DNA of 46,254 nt, from NCBI GenBank assembly GCA_002325375.1, contig DCRZ01000005.1, positions 242 to 46,495 on the forward strand. The letters are read 5' to 3'. The translations under genes were made by a program, and so were the position numbers. Below are positions 1-8,577 of the stretch, one piece after another. Within the stretch, counting starts at the first letter, position 1; the number at the start of each line of letters is the position of its first letter. The notes below the pieces were generated by a model. That model ran no database searches and had not been told where the DNA came from. It saw nothing but the letters and a program-made list of their open reading frames with translations. This stretch comes from Rhodospirillaceae bacterium UBA1479 (GTDB taxonomy: Bacteria; Pseudomonadota; Alphaproteobacteria; Rhodospirillales; Casp-alpha2).

Positions 1-1937
1 TGGACCCCGTCGCCGATGCACCGACGCTGACAATGGCGGACGCCACCGGCTTGGAAGACCAGCCCATTGCCCTGAGCATAGATGCCGCCCTGACGGACGG
101 CGGCGAGACGCTGAACGTCACCATCGCCGATATTCCGGAGGGTGCCCTGCTGACCCTGGCGGACGGGTCGAACGTGACGGTCATCGGCGGCACGGCGACC
201 CTGACGCCGGCCCAGTTGACGGGCCTCAGCCTGACGCCGCCGGAGGATTTCTCCGGCGATATCGCGCTCGGCGTGACGGCGACCTCCCTGGACGGCTTGG
301 ATGCCGCCGTTCAGTCCGGCATCCTGAACGTCACGGTCACCCCAGTGGCGGATATGCCGGACCTGTCCATCACCATCGGCCAGCCGACCGTGACCATGGT
401 CGGTGGCACGGCGGTGCCGACCTCGATCACGCAAAGCAATTACATGACCCTTGATGCGGGCTATCAGGTTAGCGGCCGCACCATCAACCTGGACGGCACC
501 TTGAGTGATCCCAGCGTCGGCAATCTAACCACCGCCCAGGGCGGGTATGGTGTGAACGGCCTGGCCTCGGGCGACAATTTCGAGGTCGGATACAGCCAAG
601 TGTTCGACGTATCCGAGGAACTGATCGTCGATTTCGATAACCCGGTCACCGAGGCGGGAATCTCCTTCGCCTCCGCCGGGTGGGTTTCCGCCTTTCCCGA
701 CAATGCCGTGGAACAGGGCCATTATGATCTGTACCGTAACGGCGTGAAGGTCGGCGAAGGTAATTTCGCCTCGGCCTCCTGGGCCGGCACCGGCAGCTTC
801 ACAGCCATGGCGGCAGACGGCGGCAGCTTCGACCAGATCGTCTTCACAGCGTCCAAGGGATACGCTGGCGGGGAAATCATCGCCGTCGGCGACGGCAGCG
901 ATTTCGTCATCACCGGAGTCGATTTCGACGCCGTGGTCGGCGGCGACCCGGTCGCCACATACCCCATCGATATCGCCGCTGCCCTGACCGATACGGACGG
1001 TTCGGAAAGCCTGGGGATCACCCTCGCAGGCGTGCCGGCCGGCGCCGTCCTATCCGCCGGCACGGACAACGGCGACGGCACCTGGACCCTGCAGCCAAAC
1101 GACCTGCCGGATCTTAACATCACCGTGCCCGGCAACATCACGGAGGCGTTCCAACTGGACGTATCTGCCACGGCCACGGAGTCCGACGGATCGACGGCCA
1201 CGGCCACGGCGAGCGCCGTGATCACACCCGACGGCCCCCAGAACGCGCCGGAGGTGTCCCTGGGCACGACAGAGCTCGCCCAGGACTTCCCCATTCAACC
1301 GATCTCATTCGCCGCCGATGCCGTGCTGAGCGATCTGGACGGATCAGACATTTCCCAGGCCGTCATTTCCATCAGCGACGGGTACAATCTGGGCGACATC
1401 CTGTCCGTGGAAGGCAATACCATCCTCGACGATTTGACCGGCAAGACGATGATTTCCGGCACAAACATCGAGGTCGTCGGCGGCGGGTTCGACCTGACCT
1501 CCAACGCCCTGACCCTGCAGGGCGCGGACAGCCTTGAGGCCTACCAATCGGTGATCAACAGCCTGACCTTCAACAGCCTGTCGCCGGAACTGATTGAGGG
1601 CACGCGGACCATTTCCATCACCGTCATGGACGACACGGGCCTGGTCAGCCAGACGGCGAACCTGGGCGTCACCTTGAACGACCCCCTGGCCACCGACCTG
1701 TTTGCCGACAGCAGCACGGCAACCAGCGACCCGGCTTTGGCGGCCTTGTCGGATCCGGTGCTGGCGGAAACCACGGATCCAGCCACGGATTGGCTGACGG
1801 CGACGGAAACCGAGACGCTGTCCACGTCGACAGATGGGCTTACAACTGAAACGCCCCTATCCGATCCCACCGCATCGGACAGCGGGCTGTCTTCCGATCC
1901 CGTGATCTCCGATGCCCCGGAACTGACGACGATCTAG
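1..1937 (+). CDS. Large cadherin-like repeat surface protein, C-terminal part (5' end outside window)
   Basis: The reading frame is open from the first bases (codon phase at base 3), so this is the last ~644 residues of a longer protein. It begins in a typical inter-repeat linker (DPVADAPTLT). It contains at least two repeats of the bacterial cadherin-like/adhesin type, marked by phrases such as GVPAGAVLS, DNGDGTWTLQP and ATATESDGS. A glycine-rich beta-sandwich-like stretch lies roughly at residues 120-300, and a second adhesin-type module (AYQSVINSLTF, GTRTISITVMDD) roughly at 420-560. The last ~80 residues are low-complexity and rich in Ser, Thr, Asp and Ala. No RTX nonapeptides, LPXTG or membrane anchor is visible. 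Such proteins are usually giant secreted adhesins exported by type I secretion; export by the operon at 38-44 kb is only a guess. The class is secure, the ligand unknown. Confidence 0.8.
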   Translation, partial: DPVADAPTLTMADATGLEDQPIALSIDAALTDGGETLNVTIADIPEGALLTLADGSNVTVIGGTATLTPAQLTGLSLTPPEDFSGDIALGVTATSLDGLDAAVQSGILNVTVTPVADMPDLSITIGQPTVTMVGGTAVPTSITQSNYMTLDAGYQVSGRTINLDGTLSDPSVGNLTTAQGGYGVNGLASGDNFEVGYSQVFDVSEELIVDFDNPVTEAGISFASAGWVSAFPDNAVEQGHYDLYRNGVKVGEGNFASASWAGTGSFTAMAADGGSFDQIVFTASKGYAGGEIIAVGDGSDFVITGVDFDAVVGGDPVATYPIDIAAALTDTDGSESLGITLAGVPAGAVLSAGTDNGDGTWTLQPNDLPDLNITVPGNITEAFQLDVSATATESDGSTATATASAVITPDGPQNAPEVSLGTTELAQDFPIQPISFAADAVLSDLDGSDISQAVISISDGYNLGDILSVEGNTILDDLTGKTMISGTNIEVVGGGFDLTSNALTLQGADSLEAYQSVINSLTFNSLSPELIEGTRTISITVMDDTGLVSQTANLGVTLNDPLATDLFADSSTATSDPALAALSDPVLAETTDPATDWLTATETETLSTSTDGLTTETPLSDPTASDSGLSSDPVISDAPELTTI

Positions 1938-2013
1938 ACTTATCCTTACGCCACCGCGTACCCTGGCGCTCTCGGGGCACCACCCCAGGCTTTATGATGG
2001 AACAACTTTGGCC

Positions 2014-3570
2014 ATGGCCGACGACGCGGGACAAGGGATCGTCATTTTCCGGCAAACCGTCGAAGACCCTGACCTGGGTGCCGTTCGCACCCTGCGCCGT
2101 GGGCTCGAATCGGCTGACATCAAGGCCTTGCCCGTGGAAACGCGGGAAGCCTTTTCCTTCTTCGTCAGTGAGACGGTCACCAATCTGATCGAGCATACCT
2201 CCGTTTCACCTAGCCAGATCGTCTTGGAACTGGTGACGACGGCCGGCGCCTGGGTTTGCCGGATTCTGGACAACGGCCCGACGTTCGACGGCTTCGACGC
2301 GCAGTTGGCCATGAGCTACGAAAAATGGAATTCCAACAAAGGGTTGCAGGAAAGCGGCATCGGCCTAGCGTTGATTTCGCGGATGCTGCCCGACAATTGG
2401 TATGAAATGTCCGCCGAACGCGCGGATGTCTGCAATGCATTCAGCGTCCGCTATCCAGCCCGCCGGTCAATCGTCAACCGGCCGCGCATTCTGCTGGTCG
2501 ATGACGACGAGTTCACCCGGTCGTTTCTGCGAATCGTATTGCAGGATGAATATCAGATTTCCTCCTACCCGGATGCCAACCAGGCCCTTGAGAAATTCCA
2601 TGAGTCGCCGGTCGATCTGGTCATCTCGGACATCAACATGCCGGAAATGGACGGCCTCAGCTTTCGCCAGGCTTTGGTCGACCGCGGCGATGATCTGATT
2701 CCCTTCGTCTTCCTGACCAGCGATACTGACGACAACGTCTCCCGCCAGGCGGACGAGCTGGCGATCGACGATTACATCCTGAAACCCATCGATCCGCCGC
2801 GTCTGAAATCCACCGTCCGGCGGTTGCTGAACCGGCGGAATTCGATTCTTGAGAAGGTCATGGCCCAGTTAAGCCGCGAGCTGACGGAAACCTTGACCCC
2901 CGATCTGCCCGAACACATCGGGGTCATCCAATGCGCGGTCGCCCGGCGTGTGCCGAGCGCCGGCGGCGGCGATCTGGTCATCCCGATCGGCGAGGACGGC
3001 ATTTTCATTGCCGACGTCATGGGGCACGGCCTGGGTGCGAAGATGGTCGCCCATGCGGTGTCCGCCTATGCCCGCAGCCAGATCCTGCAAATGGGCAGCG
3101 AATGGACCCCCGGCAGCCTCATGAGCGGCATATCGGACGCCATCTGCGCCGACGATTCCCTGGACGCCGTGATCGTCACCGCCGCCCTGGTCCGGATCGC
3201 CTCCGACGGAAAACTAAAAATATCATCGGCCGGTCATCCGATGCCGATCCGCCTGGGACTGACCGGTTTCGGATATGTGGAGGTCGGCGGCCCCCTGTTG
3301 GGGCTGACCCAAAACCAGACTTACGGCGAAACCGAATTCACCCTGGTGCCCGGAATGGCCCTGGTTCTCATGACCGACGGCCTGTTTGAAATCGATCCGT
3401 CGGCGGCGGCGCAAAACGCGGCCGAGCAACGGATTTGCGCCGCCGGGTTTGCGGCGCTCGAACAATCGATGACCGCGAGTGAGATCGCCGATCAAATTCT
3501 CGGCGAATACGATGATATCACCGGCGGCGAGCCCAACGACGACACGACGGTCATCGTTCTTAAGTATTGA
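2014..3570 (+). CDS. HATPase-REC-SpoIIE fusion: partner-switching response regulator / serine phosphatase
   Basis: About 518 residues carry three domains. First is an RsbW/SpoIIAB-like HATPase (about 1-150) with an N-box (ETVTNLIEH), a DNG motif near 86 and GIGLAL near 115. Second is a receiver domain (about 158-275) with acidic pocket VDDD, phosphoacceptor Asp206 in SDINMPEMDG, then LTSD and LKPID. Third is a PP2C/SpoIIE phosphatase (about 300-518) with metal motifs DVMGHGLGAK, SAGHP, MTDGLFE and NDDTT. In known systems the kinase domain phosphorylates a STAS antagonist and the phosphatase reverses this, gated by phosphorylation of REC. The likely STAS partner is the next, convergent gene, 18 bp away. 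ATG at 2014 is chosen; a TTG two codons upstream (2008) is possible. The combination resembles Pseudomonas HsbR, but here the HATPase is N-terminal. Confidence 0.88.
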   Translation: MADDAGQGIVIFRQTVEDPDLGAVRTLRRGLESADIKALPVETREAFSFFVSETVTNLIEHTSVSPSQIVLELVTTAGAWVCRILDNGPTFDGFDAQLAMSYEKWNSNKGLQESGIGLALISRMLPDNWYEMSAERADVCNAFSVRYPARRSIVNRPRILLVDDDEFTRSFLRIVLQDEYQISSYPDANQALEKFHESPVDLVISDINMPEMDGLSFRQALVDRGDDLIPFVFLTSDTDDNVSRQADELAIDDYILKPIDPPRLKSTVRRLLNRRNSILEKVMAQLSRELTETLTPDLPEHIGVIQCAVARRVPSAGGGDLVIPIGEDGIFIADVMGHGLGAKMVAHAVSAYARSQILQMGSEWTPGSLMSGISDAICADDSLDAVIVTAALVRIASDGKLKISSAGHPMPIRLGLTGFGYVEVGGPLLGLTQNQTYGETEFTLVPGMALVLMTDGLFEIDPSAAAQNAAEQRICAAGFAALEQSMTASEIADQILGEYDDITGGEPNDDTTVIVLKY

Positions 3571-3588
3571 GCATCAGCGCGGGGATAA

Positions 3589-3936
3589 TCAGCCGTTCCG
3601 CGACAGAAAGTCGTCCACGGAGGCGAACAGCGGCACCGTCTTGTCGATCTGACTAAGCTCAATGACCGATTTCGGCTGCCCCTGCAGGCCGGCGATTCCC
3701 ACGTCACGGCCTTTTGCAGATAATTTCTTAAAACAGAAAACGCATAGACCAATTCCGCTGGAATCGATGAATTCCGTGCCGGAAAAATCGAAAACCAAGT
3801 CTTTATCGGCAACGCCGACGGCCATTGTTAGATCAGACCGAATGCCTGAAACGGCAACGGAATCAAATTCATCCGGGCATTTCACGACCAAGGTCGTCCC
3901 CTGGTCGATGATCTGAGCTTGCGACGTGTCTGTCAT
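3589..3936 (-). CDS. STAS-domain anti-sigma factor antagonist
   Basis: A 115-residue single STAS domain of the SpoIIAA/RsbV type. The phosphoacceptor motif FIDSSGIG is intact, with Ser60 (second serine) the expected phosphorylation site. Strand and helix spacing and total length fit the family. It probably acts in the cytoplasm as the switch protein for the HATPase-REC-SpoIIE regulator that ends 18 bp away on the other strand: unphosphorylated STAS would bind and neutralise the kinase domain. ATG 3936 is chosen because the protein then starts just before the domain and has a GGGAT ribosome site upstream. A further ATG at 3999 would add 21 basic residues, but it falls inside a candidate promoter. 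No sigma factor is visible nearby, so the final target is unknown. Confidence 0.88.
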   Translation of the reverse strand: MTDTSQAQIIDQGTTLVVKCPDEFDSVAVSGIRSDLTMAVGVADKDLVFDFSGTEFIDSSGIGLCVFCFKKLSAKGRDVGIAGLQGQPKSVIELSQIDKTVPLFASVDDFLSRNG

Positions 3937-4333
3937 GGAATATCCCGATGATCTTTCAGGCTTGATCGCCCTTTTCACGGAGTTCCGTATTCTTATCATC
4001 TACCGGAACTTGTCAATCAACAGTCCGAATGTCTCGCGTAACGACTCTATGTCCAACCTGTAGCCCCATTTCCAGGCGGAAGTTCCTGATATTTAGGGGG
4101 GGTAATTTCACATTTAGTTTCTACAGCAAGGAATATACCAGTCCTACACATGCTTTGACCTAACCAAAATTCGGGACAAATCAGGGACAATTCGAATTGT
4201 AAACGTTCATAATCGATCGCAAGTCTTGAAAACCAGCGTGCGTGAAAGCGTACCGTGGGCCCCACCCCACCGCCATTTCCCGTGTATCCAGGACCGGCCT
4301 CGTTCCTCGTTTAAACGGGTTGTGCGACGGCGA
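3937..4333. other. 397-bp non-coding interval with a perfect 14-bp palindrome
   Basis: I see no credible gene between the STAS start and the chemoreceptor stop. The interval is AT-richer than its flanks. It contains a perfect 14-bp palindrome, ACAATTCGAATTGT at 4187-4200, which overlaps the second of two GGGACAA direct copies (from 4173 and 4184). These could be a regulator-binding site. The short minus-strand frame at 4047-4265 has no family features. Confidence 0.5.
3989..4016 (-). promoter_or_regulatory. Candidate housekeeping promoter of the STAS gene
   Basis: On the minus strand a perfect TTGACA (4016-4011) is followed after 16 bp by AAGAAT (3994-3989; four of six matches to TATAAT). 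This would start transcription about 45 bp upstream of the ATG at 3936, and it argues against the longer start at 3999. Motif match only. Confidence 0.4.
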
Positions 4334-6817
4334 TCAGCCGCCCCGTACCTGGGTCAGGAAATTGTCGACCTCGCCCCGCAGAATGTCCGCCTGACGGGTC
4401 AAGCTCATGGCCGATTTTTGAATCTGCTCGGCAGCTTGCCCGGTTTCGCCGGCGGCCAATGTGACGGACTCGATATTGTCGCTGACCTGCGACGTCCCCG
4501 AAGCGGCATCCTCGACGCTCCGGGCGATCTCGCGGGTCGCCGCGCCTTGTTCCTCGACCGCGGCCGCGATCACGGACCCGATCTCGTTGATATCGTCAAT
4601 GATCCGGCTGATGCCTCGGATCGCATCGACGGATTCCTGGGTTGCGGCCTGAATGCCGGCGATATGCCGCCCAATTTCCTCTGTCGCCTTGGCCGTCTGC
4701 GACGCCAGGTTCTTGACCTCGCTTGCCACCACGGCGAAGCCCTTTCCGGCGTCTCCGGCACGGGCCGCCTCGATCGTCGCGTTCAATGCCAGAAGGTTGG
4801 TCTGCTCGGCAATGTCGGTGATCAGGTTGATGACTTCGCCCACTTTTTCGGCCGCCTCTGCCAGGCCTTGGACCTTATCGTTGGTCAATTCGGCGTCACG
4901 CACGCCTTTCGCGGCAATTTCAGAGGACTGCGTCACCTGCCGGGCGATCTCCTGAATGGACACGGACAGCTGTTCCGCAGAGGCGCTGACGGTTTGAACG
5001 TTCGACGAGGCATCTTCGGAGGCCCTCGCGACGACAGCGGACTGTGAACTGGTCTTTTCCGCCAAGCTCGCCATTAATTCGGACGCCGCTTTCAAGTCGT
5101 TCGCCGCACTCGCGACCGCACGGGCGACGCCACCGACATTCACGTCAAAGCCGTCCGCAAGCGTGACCATCTCGGCCTTGCGCGCCGCGGCCGCCCGGCT
5201 GCGCTCTTCTTCGGCCCGCTGGTCGCTGGCCTGCGCTTTCGCCAGACCGTCCTTGAACACCTGAAGCGCCGACGCCATGTCGGCGATTTCATCGGTTCCG
5301 GCGATATTGATTTCCGCGTCAAGATGGCCCTCGGCGACCGCCCGGGTCGCCTGCGTCAAGGTGGTCAGACGTCGCCCCAGGTTCCTGACGACGTAAAGCC
5401 ACAGAATCAACAACGCGACCGCAACCGCGAGGCCGACGATCACGCCGAGCAGACGTTTTCCCTCGGCGAATTCCGAGACGATATCTTCGGATCCGCTTCG
5501 GACTTCCGCGCGGGACGTATCGACAATCGCGTTGACCTCCGCCGACAGATCCTCGGAAATTTTCTGCGTGTCCTCCAGGATCGCCAACGCGCGCTGATTG
5601 GCGCCAATGACCTTCTTGCGCAGCTCGCTGATACTCCCGTCCCCCTCAGATGCCGTCGTGAACCACAGGGCAGCCTCCTTGAGGGGGGCGGCCATCGCCT
5701 TGTCCTGAAGTTCGCCGATTTCGAAGTTGGTCTGGCGGACGGCCAGCAGAATGCCCTCGTGCAGGCGATTGATCAGATCAATGTCATTGGCCTGTGCCGC
5801 GGTCGCCATCAGGCCGGCGGTACGGTTTACCTTGGCCTCGATGCGCAGCAACGTGCTGACGGTTTTCATGGTCTTGTTGACCAGGGTCGACCCGCGCACG
5901 GAATTGTCGATCATAAATTTCTGCATGGCGGTGGCCAAGCCTCTGCGCGCGGCCGTGGCCCGTTCGCCCAACATCGCCAGCAATTCCTTGTGCGCAGCCT
6001 GAATGCCACCCGGCTTCCTAGCGCCGACGGCGGTCAGATAGGCCGCCACCGCCTGCTCGACCTCCGGCAGGCCGTGTTTCGTCGCCAGCCGTTCCGCGAT
6101 CTCCGCCATGATCTTCGTGGGCGCGCCACCAGTCGATAGCCCGGCGGCGGCCTTTTTCGGCACCATCGCCGCCAAAGCGGCCTTATGGGCCAACGCCTCC
6201 AACTGGTGGAGTTGAAGAAGCGTCGGCAGATCCTTGTTCATGAGCGCATTGACCGCCTGAACACCCCCGATGCTCAAAGACGCGGACCCCTTCCCGACTT
6301 CGCCTTCGGCGGCGCCGAGGATCGGGGCCAGGTTCTGGAGGATCGCCTCGTGGGTATCGATGACCTTTTGGGCCGCCACCTGAAGCTCTTCCCTGGCCGC
6401 AAGACGTCCCGCCACTTCAAGGTTCAGGTTATCGATGTTTTTCCGGAACTGCAGCACCAGGGGCTTGATTCCGGCCGTTGCGCCCGCCGGCCCGGATGCC
6501 TCCAGCCTGCCGATCAGGCCGTCGATCTGCGACAACCGGTTTTGCAGGGTGGTGAGAACGGTGGCGCTCTGATCTGTGTTCTGAGCCCGGGCCAGGGCCG
6601 GGGCGCTGGCGGACAGCGAGGCGCTGTTGCGGGCCAGTTCGAGCGCGGTCTCCATCGTTGGAACCGCGCGGTCGAGAACGGCGTGAAAATGCCGTTCCGT
6701 GCTGTTGAATGCGAAAAGCGCCGTCCCCCCGGCCGCTATGGTCAATAATGTCACAGTGCCAAACGAGACGAACAGCCTGCCCTTAATCCCCTGAAACGCC
6801 CTTCGTTGAACGGTCAT
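4334..6817 (-). CDS. Methyl-accepting chemotaxis protein with large sensory region
   Basis: The protein has 827 residues from ATG 6817, which has a strong AAGGGGGGAG ribosome site; an upstream in-frame start at 6901 adds 28 unremarkable residues. Order: a first membrane segment (about 15-35), a long mostly helical sensory region (about 36-450), a second membrane segment (about 452-476), HAMP (about 477-530), then a methyl-accepting signalling domain to the end. The signalling hairpin is clear (EQTNLLALNATIEAARAG, then GFAVVASEVKNLA). It would signal through CheA/CheW to the flagellar motor. The ~415-residue sensory region is longer than the common 4HB or Cache types, and I do not recognise its ligand. 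It is probably transcribed alone. Confidence 0.95.
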   Translation of the reverse strand: MTVQRRAFQGIKGRLFVSFGTVTLLTIAAGGTALFAFNSTERHFHAVLDRAVPTMETALELARNSASLSASAPALARAQNTDQSATVLTTLQNRLSQIDGLIGRLEASGPAGATAGIKPLVLQFRKNIDNLNLEVAGRLAAREELQVAAQKVIDTHEAILQNLAPILGAAEGEVGKGSASLSIGGVQAVNALMNKDLPTLLQLHQLEALAHKAALAAMVPKKAAAGLSTGGAPTKIMAEIAERLATKHGLPEVEQAVAAYLTAVGARKPGGIQAAHKELLAMLGERATAARRGLATAMQKFMIDNSVRGSTLVNKTMKTVSTLLRIEAKVNRTAGLMATAAQANDIDLINRLHEGILLAVRQTNFEIGELQDKAMAAPLKEAALWFTTASEGDGSISELRKKVIGANQRALAILEDTQKISEDLSAEVNAIVDTSRAEVRSGSEDIVSEFAEGKRLLGVIVGLAVAVALLILWLYVVRNLGRRLTTLTQATRAVAEGHLDAEINIAGTDEIADMASALQVFKDGLAKAQASDQRAEEERSRAAAARKAEMVTLADGFDVNVGGVARAVASAANDLKAASELMASLAEKTSSQSAVVARASEDASSNVQTVSASAEQLSVSIQEIARQVTQSSEIAAKGVRDAELTNDKVQGLAEAAEKVGEVINLITDIAEQTNLLALNATIEAARAGDAGKGFAVVASEVKNLASQTAKATEEIGRHIAGIQAATQESVDAIRGISRIIDDINEIGSVIAAAVEEQGAATREIARSVEDAASGTSQVSDNIESVTLAAGETGQAAEQIQKSAMSLTRQADILRGEVDNFLTQVRGG

Positions 6818-6942
6818 GGTCTCCCCCCTTCGCGTTGTGTGTGAGCGCAGGATTCCAGCCGACGCCGCCCCTGCCCGTCTTGAATTGCGGGCTTCACTCA
6901 CGGTTCAAATTCGAAACACCCCCAGTCGTTATTTTTATGCGT

Positions 6943-6963
6943 GGACCCGGTTTGGCCGGATCC
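6943..6963 (-). terminator. Hairpin just downstream of livF
   Basis: Eight-base arms (GGATCCGG and CCGGGTCC read on the minus strand, one G-U pair) around a 5-base loop lie 17 bases beyond the livF stop. There is no uridine tract, so this may be a weak or Rho-assisted terminator separating the liv operon from the chemoreceptor gene. Confidence 0.35.
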
Positions 6964-6979
6964 GCGATATGTTTAGCCG

Positions 6980-7813
6980 TCAGATCGCCAGGTACTGCTG
7001 GCGCAGGTCGGCGTTATCCAGAACTTCCTTGGCAAGACCGTCGAACACCACCTTCCCCATATCGAGAATGATCGCCCGGTCCGCCAGATGCAGCGCGGCG
7101 ATGGCGTTCTGTTCGACGATAATCGTGGTCATGCCGTGAGACTTGATCTCTTCCAGGGTGCGTTCGATCTCCTGCACGATGACCGGGGCCAGACCTTCGT
7201 AGGGTTCGTCCAGCAGCAGCAGTTTCACATCCCGCGCCAAGGCCCGGCTGATCGCCAGCATCTGCTGCTCGCCGCCGGACAATGTCGTGCCTTCCTGTTC
7301 GCGGCGTTCGCCCAAACGGGGAAACAGCTCGTAAATGCGCTCGATGGACCAGCCGATCGGCGGCGCGATCTGGGCCAGGGTCAGGTTTTCTTCCACCGTC
7401 AGGCCCTGGATGATGCGCCGGTCTTCGGGCACCAGGCCGATGCCGTTGCGCGACGCCTCATGGGCCCGCATGCTGTGCAGCGGCTTGTGATCGAGCCAAA
7501 TCTCCCCATGCTTGAGCGCCGGGTCGTCAAGCCGGGCGATGGCCCGGAGCGTCGACGTCTTGCCGGCCCCGTTGCGCCCCAAAAGGGCGACGATTTCACC
7601 TTCTCGAATATCGAATGACACGCCCTGAACGATATAGCTTTCCCCGTAATAGGCATGAATGTCCCAGCAGGAGAAATAAGCGGGCTGCCCTCCCTTCGCA
7701 GTCACCGGCGGCACACCCGGCGCGGTGCCGTTTTTGAAATCGCCGTTTTCGAGCAAAGTCTGTTCCTCAGCGCCCTTGTCCATACGAGACTCCCGTTCGT
7801 CTATCTGGTTCAT
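6980..7813 (-). CDS. livF: Branched-chain amino acid-type ABC transporter, ATP-binding protein LivF
   Basis: A 277-residue ATPase of the LivF type, with Walker A GRNGAGKTS (about 79-87), signature LSGGEQQML and Walker B LLLLDEPYEGLAP. It energises import through LivH/LivM together with LivG. Its start overlaps the livG stop by four bases (ATGA), so translation is probably coupled. Unusually there is a ~45-residue polar N-terminal extension before the ATPase core; family members are usually about 235 residues. The extension has no membrane segment or recognised motif, and an internal start (for example Met11) cannot be excluded. The substrate could be amino acids, amides or other small polar compounds. 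Confidence 0.92.
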   Translation of the reverse strand: MNQIDERESRMDKGAEEQTLLENGDFKNGTAPGVPPVTAKGGQPAYFSCWDIHAYYGESYIVQGVSFDIREGEIVALLGRNGAGKTSTLRAIARLDDPALKHGEIWLDHKPLHSMRAHEASRNGIGLVPEDRRIIQGLTVEENLTLAQIAPPIGWSIERIYELFPRLGERREQEGTTLSGGEQQMLAISRALARDVKLLLLDEPYEGLAPVIVQEIERTLEEIKSHGMTTIIVEQNAIAALHLADRAIILDMGKVVFDGLAKEVLDNADLRQQYLAI

Positions 7814-8565
7814 AGATGCGCTCCCCCAAGGTAGGCTTCCTGAACTTTCGGATTCCCCTTGATGTTCTCAGGCGTATCCTCGGCGATAACCGTCCCCTGG
7901 GCCAGTACCGAAATCTTTTCAGCCAGAGAGAACACCACGTGCATGTCGTGCTCGATCACCACCATGGTCACGCCCCGTTGAGAAATCGTCTTCATCAGGT
8001 CGATCGTGTTGTTGGTGTCCGCCCGCGCCATGCCGGCCGTCGGTTCGTCGAGCAACAGCAGTTTCGGGTCTTGGACAAGACACATGGCGAGTTCAAGCCG
8101 CCGTTTATCGCCGCGCGACAGATGGGCTGCTGTCTCGTCAGCCTTGGCCGCCAGGCCGACATCTTCGAGCATGGCCATCGCCTTCTCGGCCATCGGCCCA
8201 TTTCGCCGGACCGGAGTCCAGGCGTTGATCTTGAAGGCCCCGTCCCGGCGCGCGAAACTCGGGATCATGACGTTGTCGATCAGGTTCAGATCACCGAAAA
8301 TTTCCGGTGTCTGAAAAACCCGGCTGACGCCCGCCTGATTGATCTCATGCGGCGCCATGCCGAGCAACGACTGACCGTCGAAGGTAACCGTCCCGGAATC
8401 GGGTTCGAGCCGGCCGATAAAGCAGTTCAACAGCGTCGATTTTCCTGCTCCGTTGGGCCCTATGATGGCATGGACCGTACCGGCCTCGATCTCCAGATTG
8501 ACGTTGTCCAGGGCCTTCAGGCCGCCGAACCGTTTGTTGACGTTCTTGACGGATAGAGCGCTCAT
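7810..8565 (-). CDS. livG: Branched-chain amino acid-type ABC transporter, ATP-binding protein LivG
   Basis: A 251-residue ATPase with Walker A GPNGAGKST (about 36-44), Walker B LLLLDEPTAGM and switch histidine (VVIEHDM). The signature reads LSRGDKRRLE instead of the commoner LSYGQQRRLE; this form occurs in some Liv-type subfamilies and keeps the key serine and glycine. It is the second gene from the 3' end of the five-gene operon, 12 bp after livM, and overlaps livF by four bases. Confidence 0.92.
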   Translation of the reverse strand: MSALSVKNVNKRFGGLKALDNVNLEIEAGTVHAIIGPNGAGKSTLLNCFIGRLEPDSGTVTFDGQSLLGMAPHEINQAGVSRVFQTPEIFGDLNLIDNVMIPSFARRDGAFKINAWTPVRRNGPMAEKAMAMLEDVGLAAKADETAAHLSRGDKRRLELAMCLVQDPKLLLLDEPTAGMARADTNNTIDLMKTISQRGVTMVVIEHDMHVVFSLAEKISVLAQGTVIAEDTPENIKGNPKVQEAYLGGAHL

Positions 8566-8577
8566 GTCCTGATCCCC

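Noticed and set aside
4047..4265. A 72-residue minus-strand frame in the STAS-chemoreceptor gap
   Set aside because: No ribosome site, no family features, mixed Trp/Cys/Pro composition.
7810..8565. LivG signature LSRGDKRR as a possibly defective ATPase
   Set aside because: The Ser and Gly are kept, Walker A, Walker B and the switch His are intact, and this variant is known in Liv-type ATPases.
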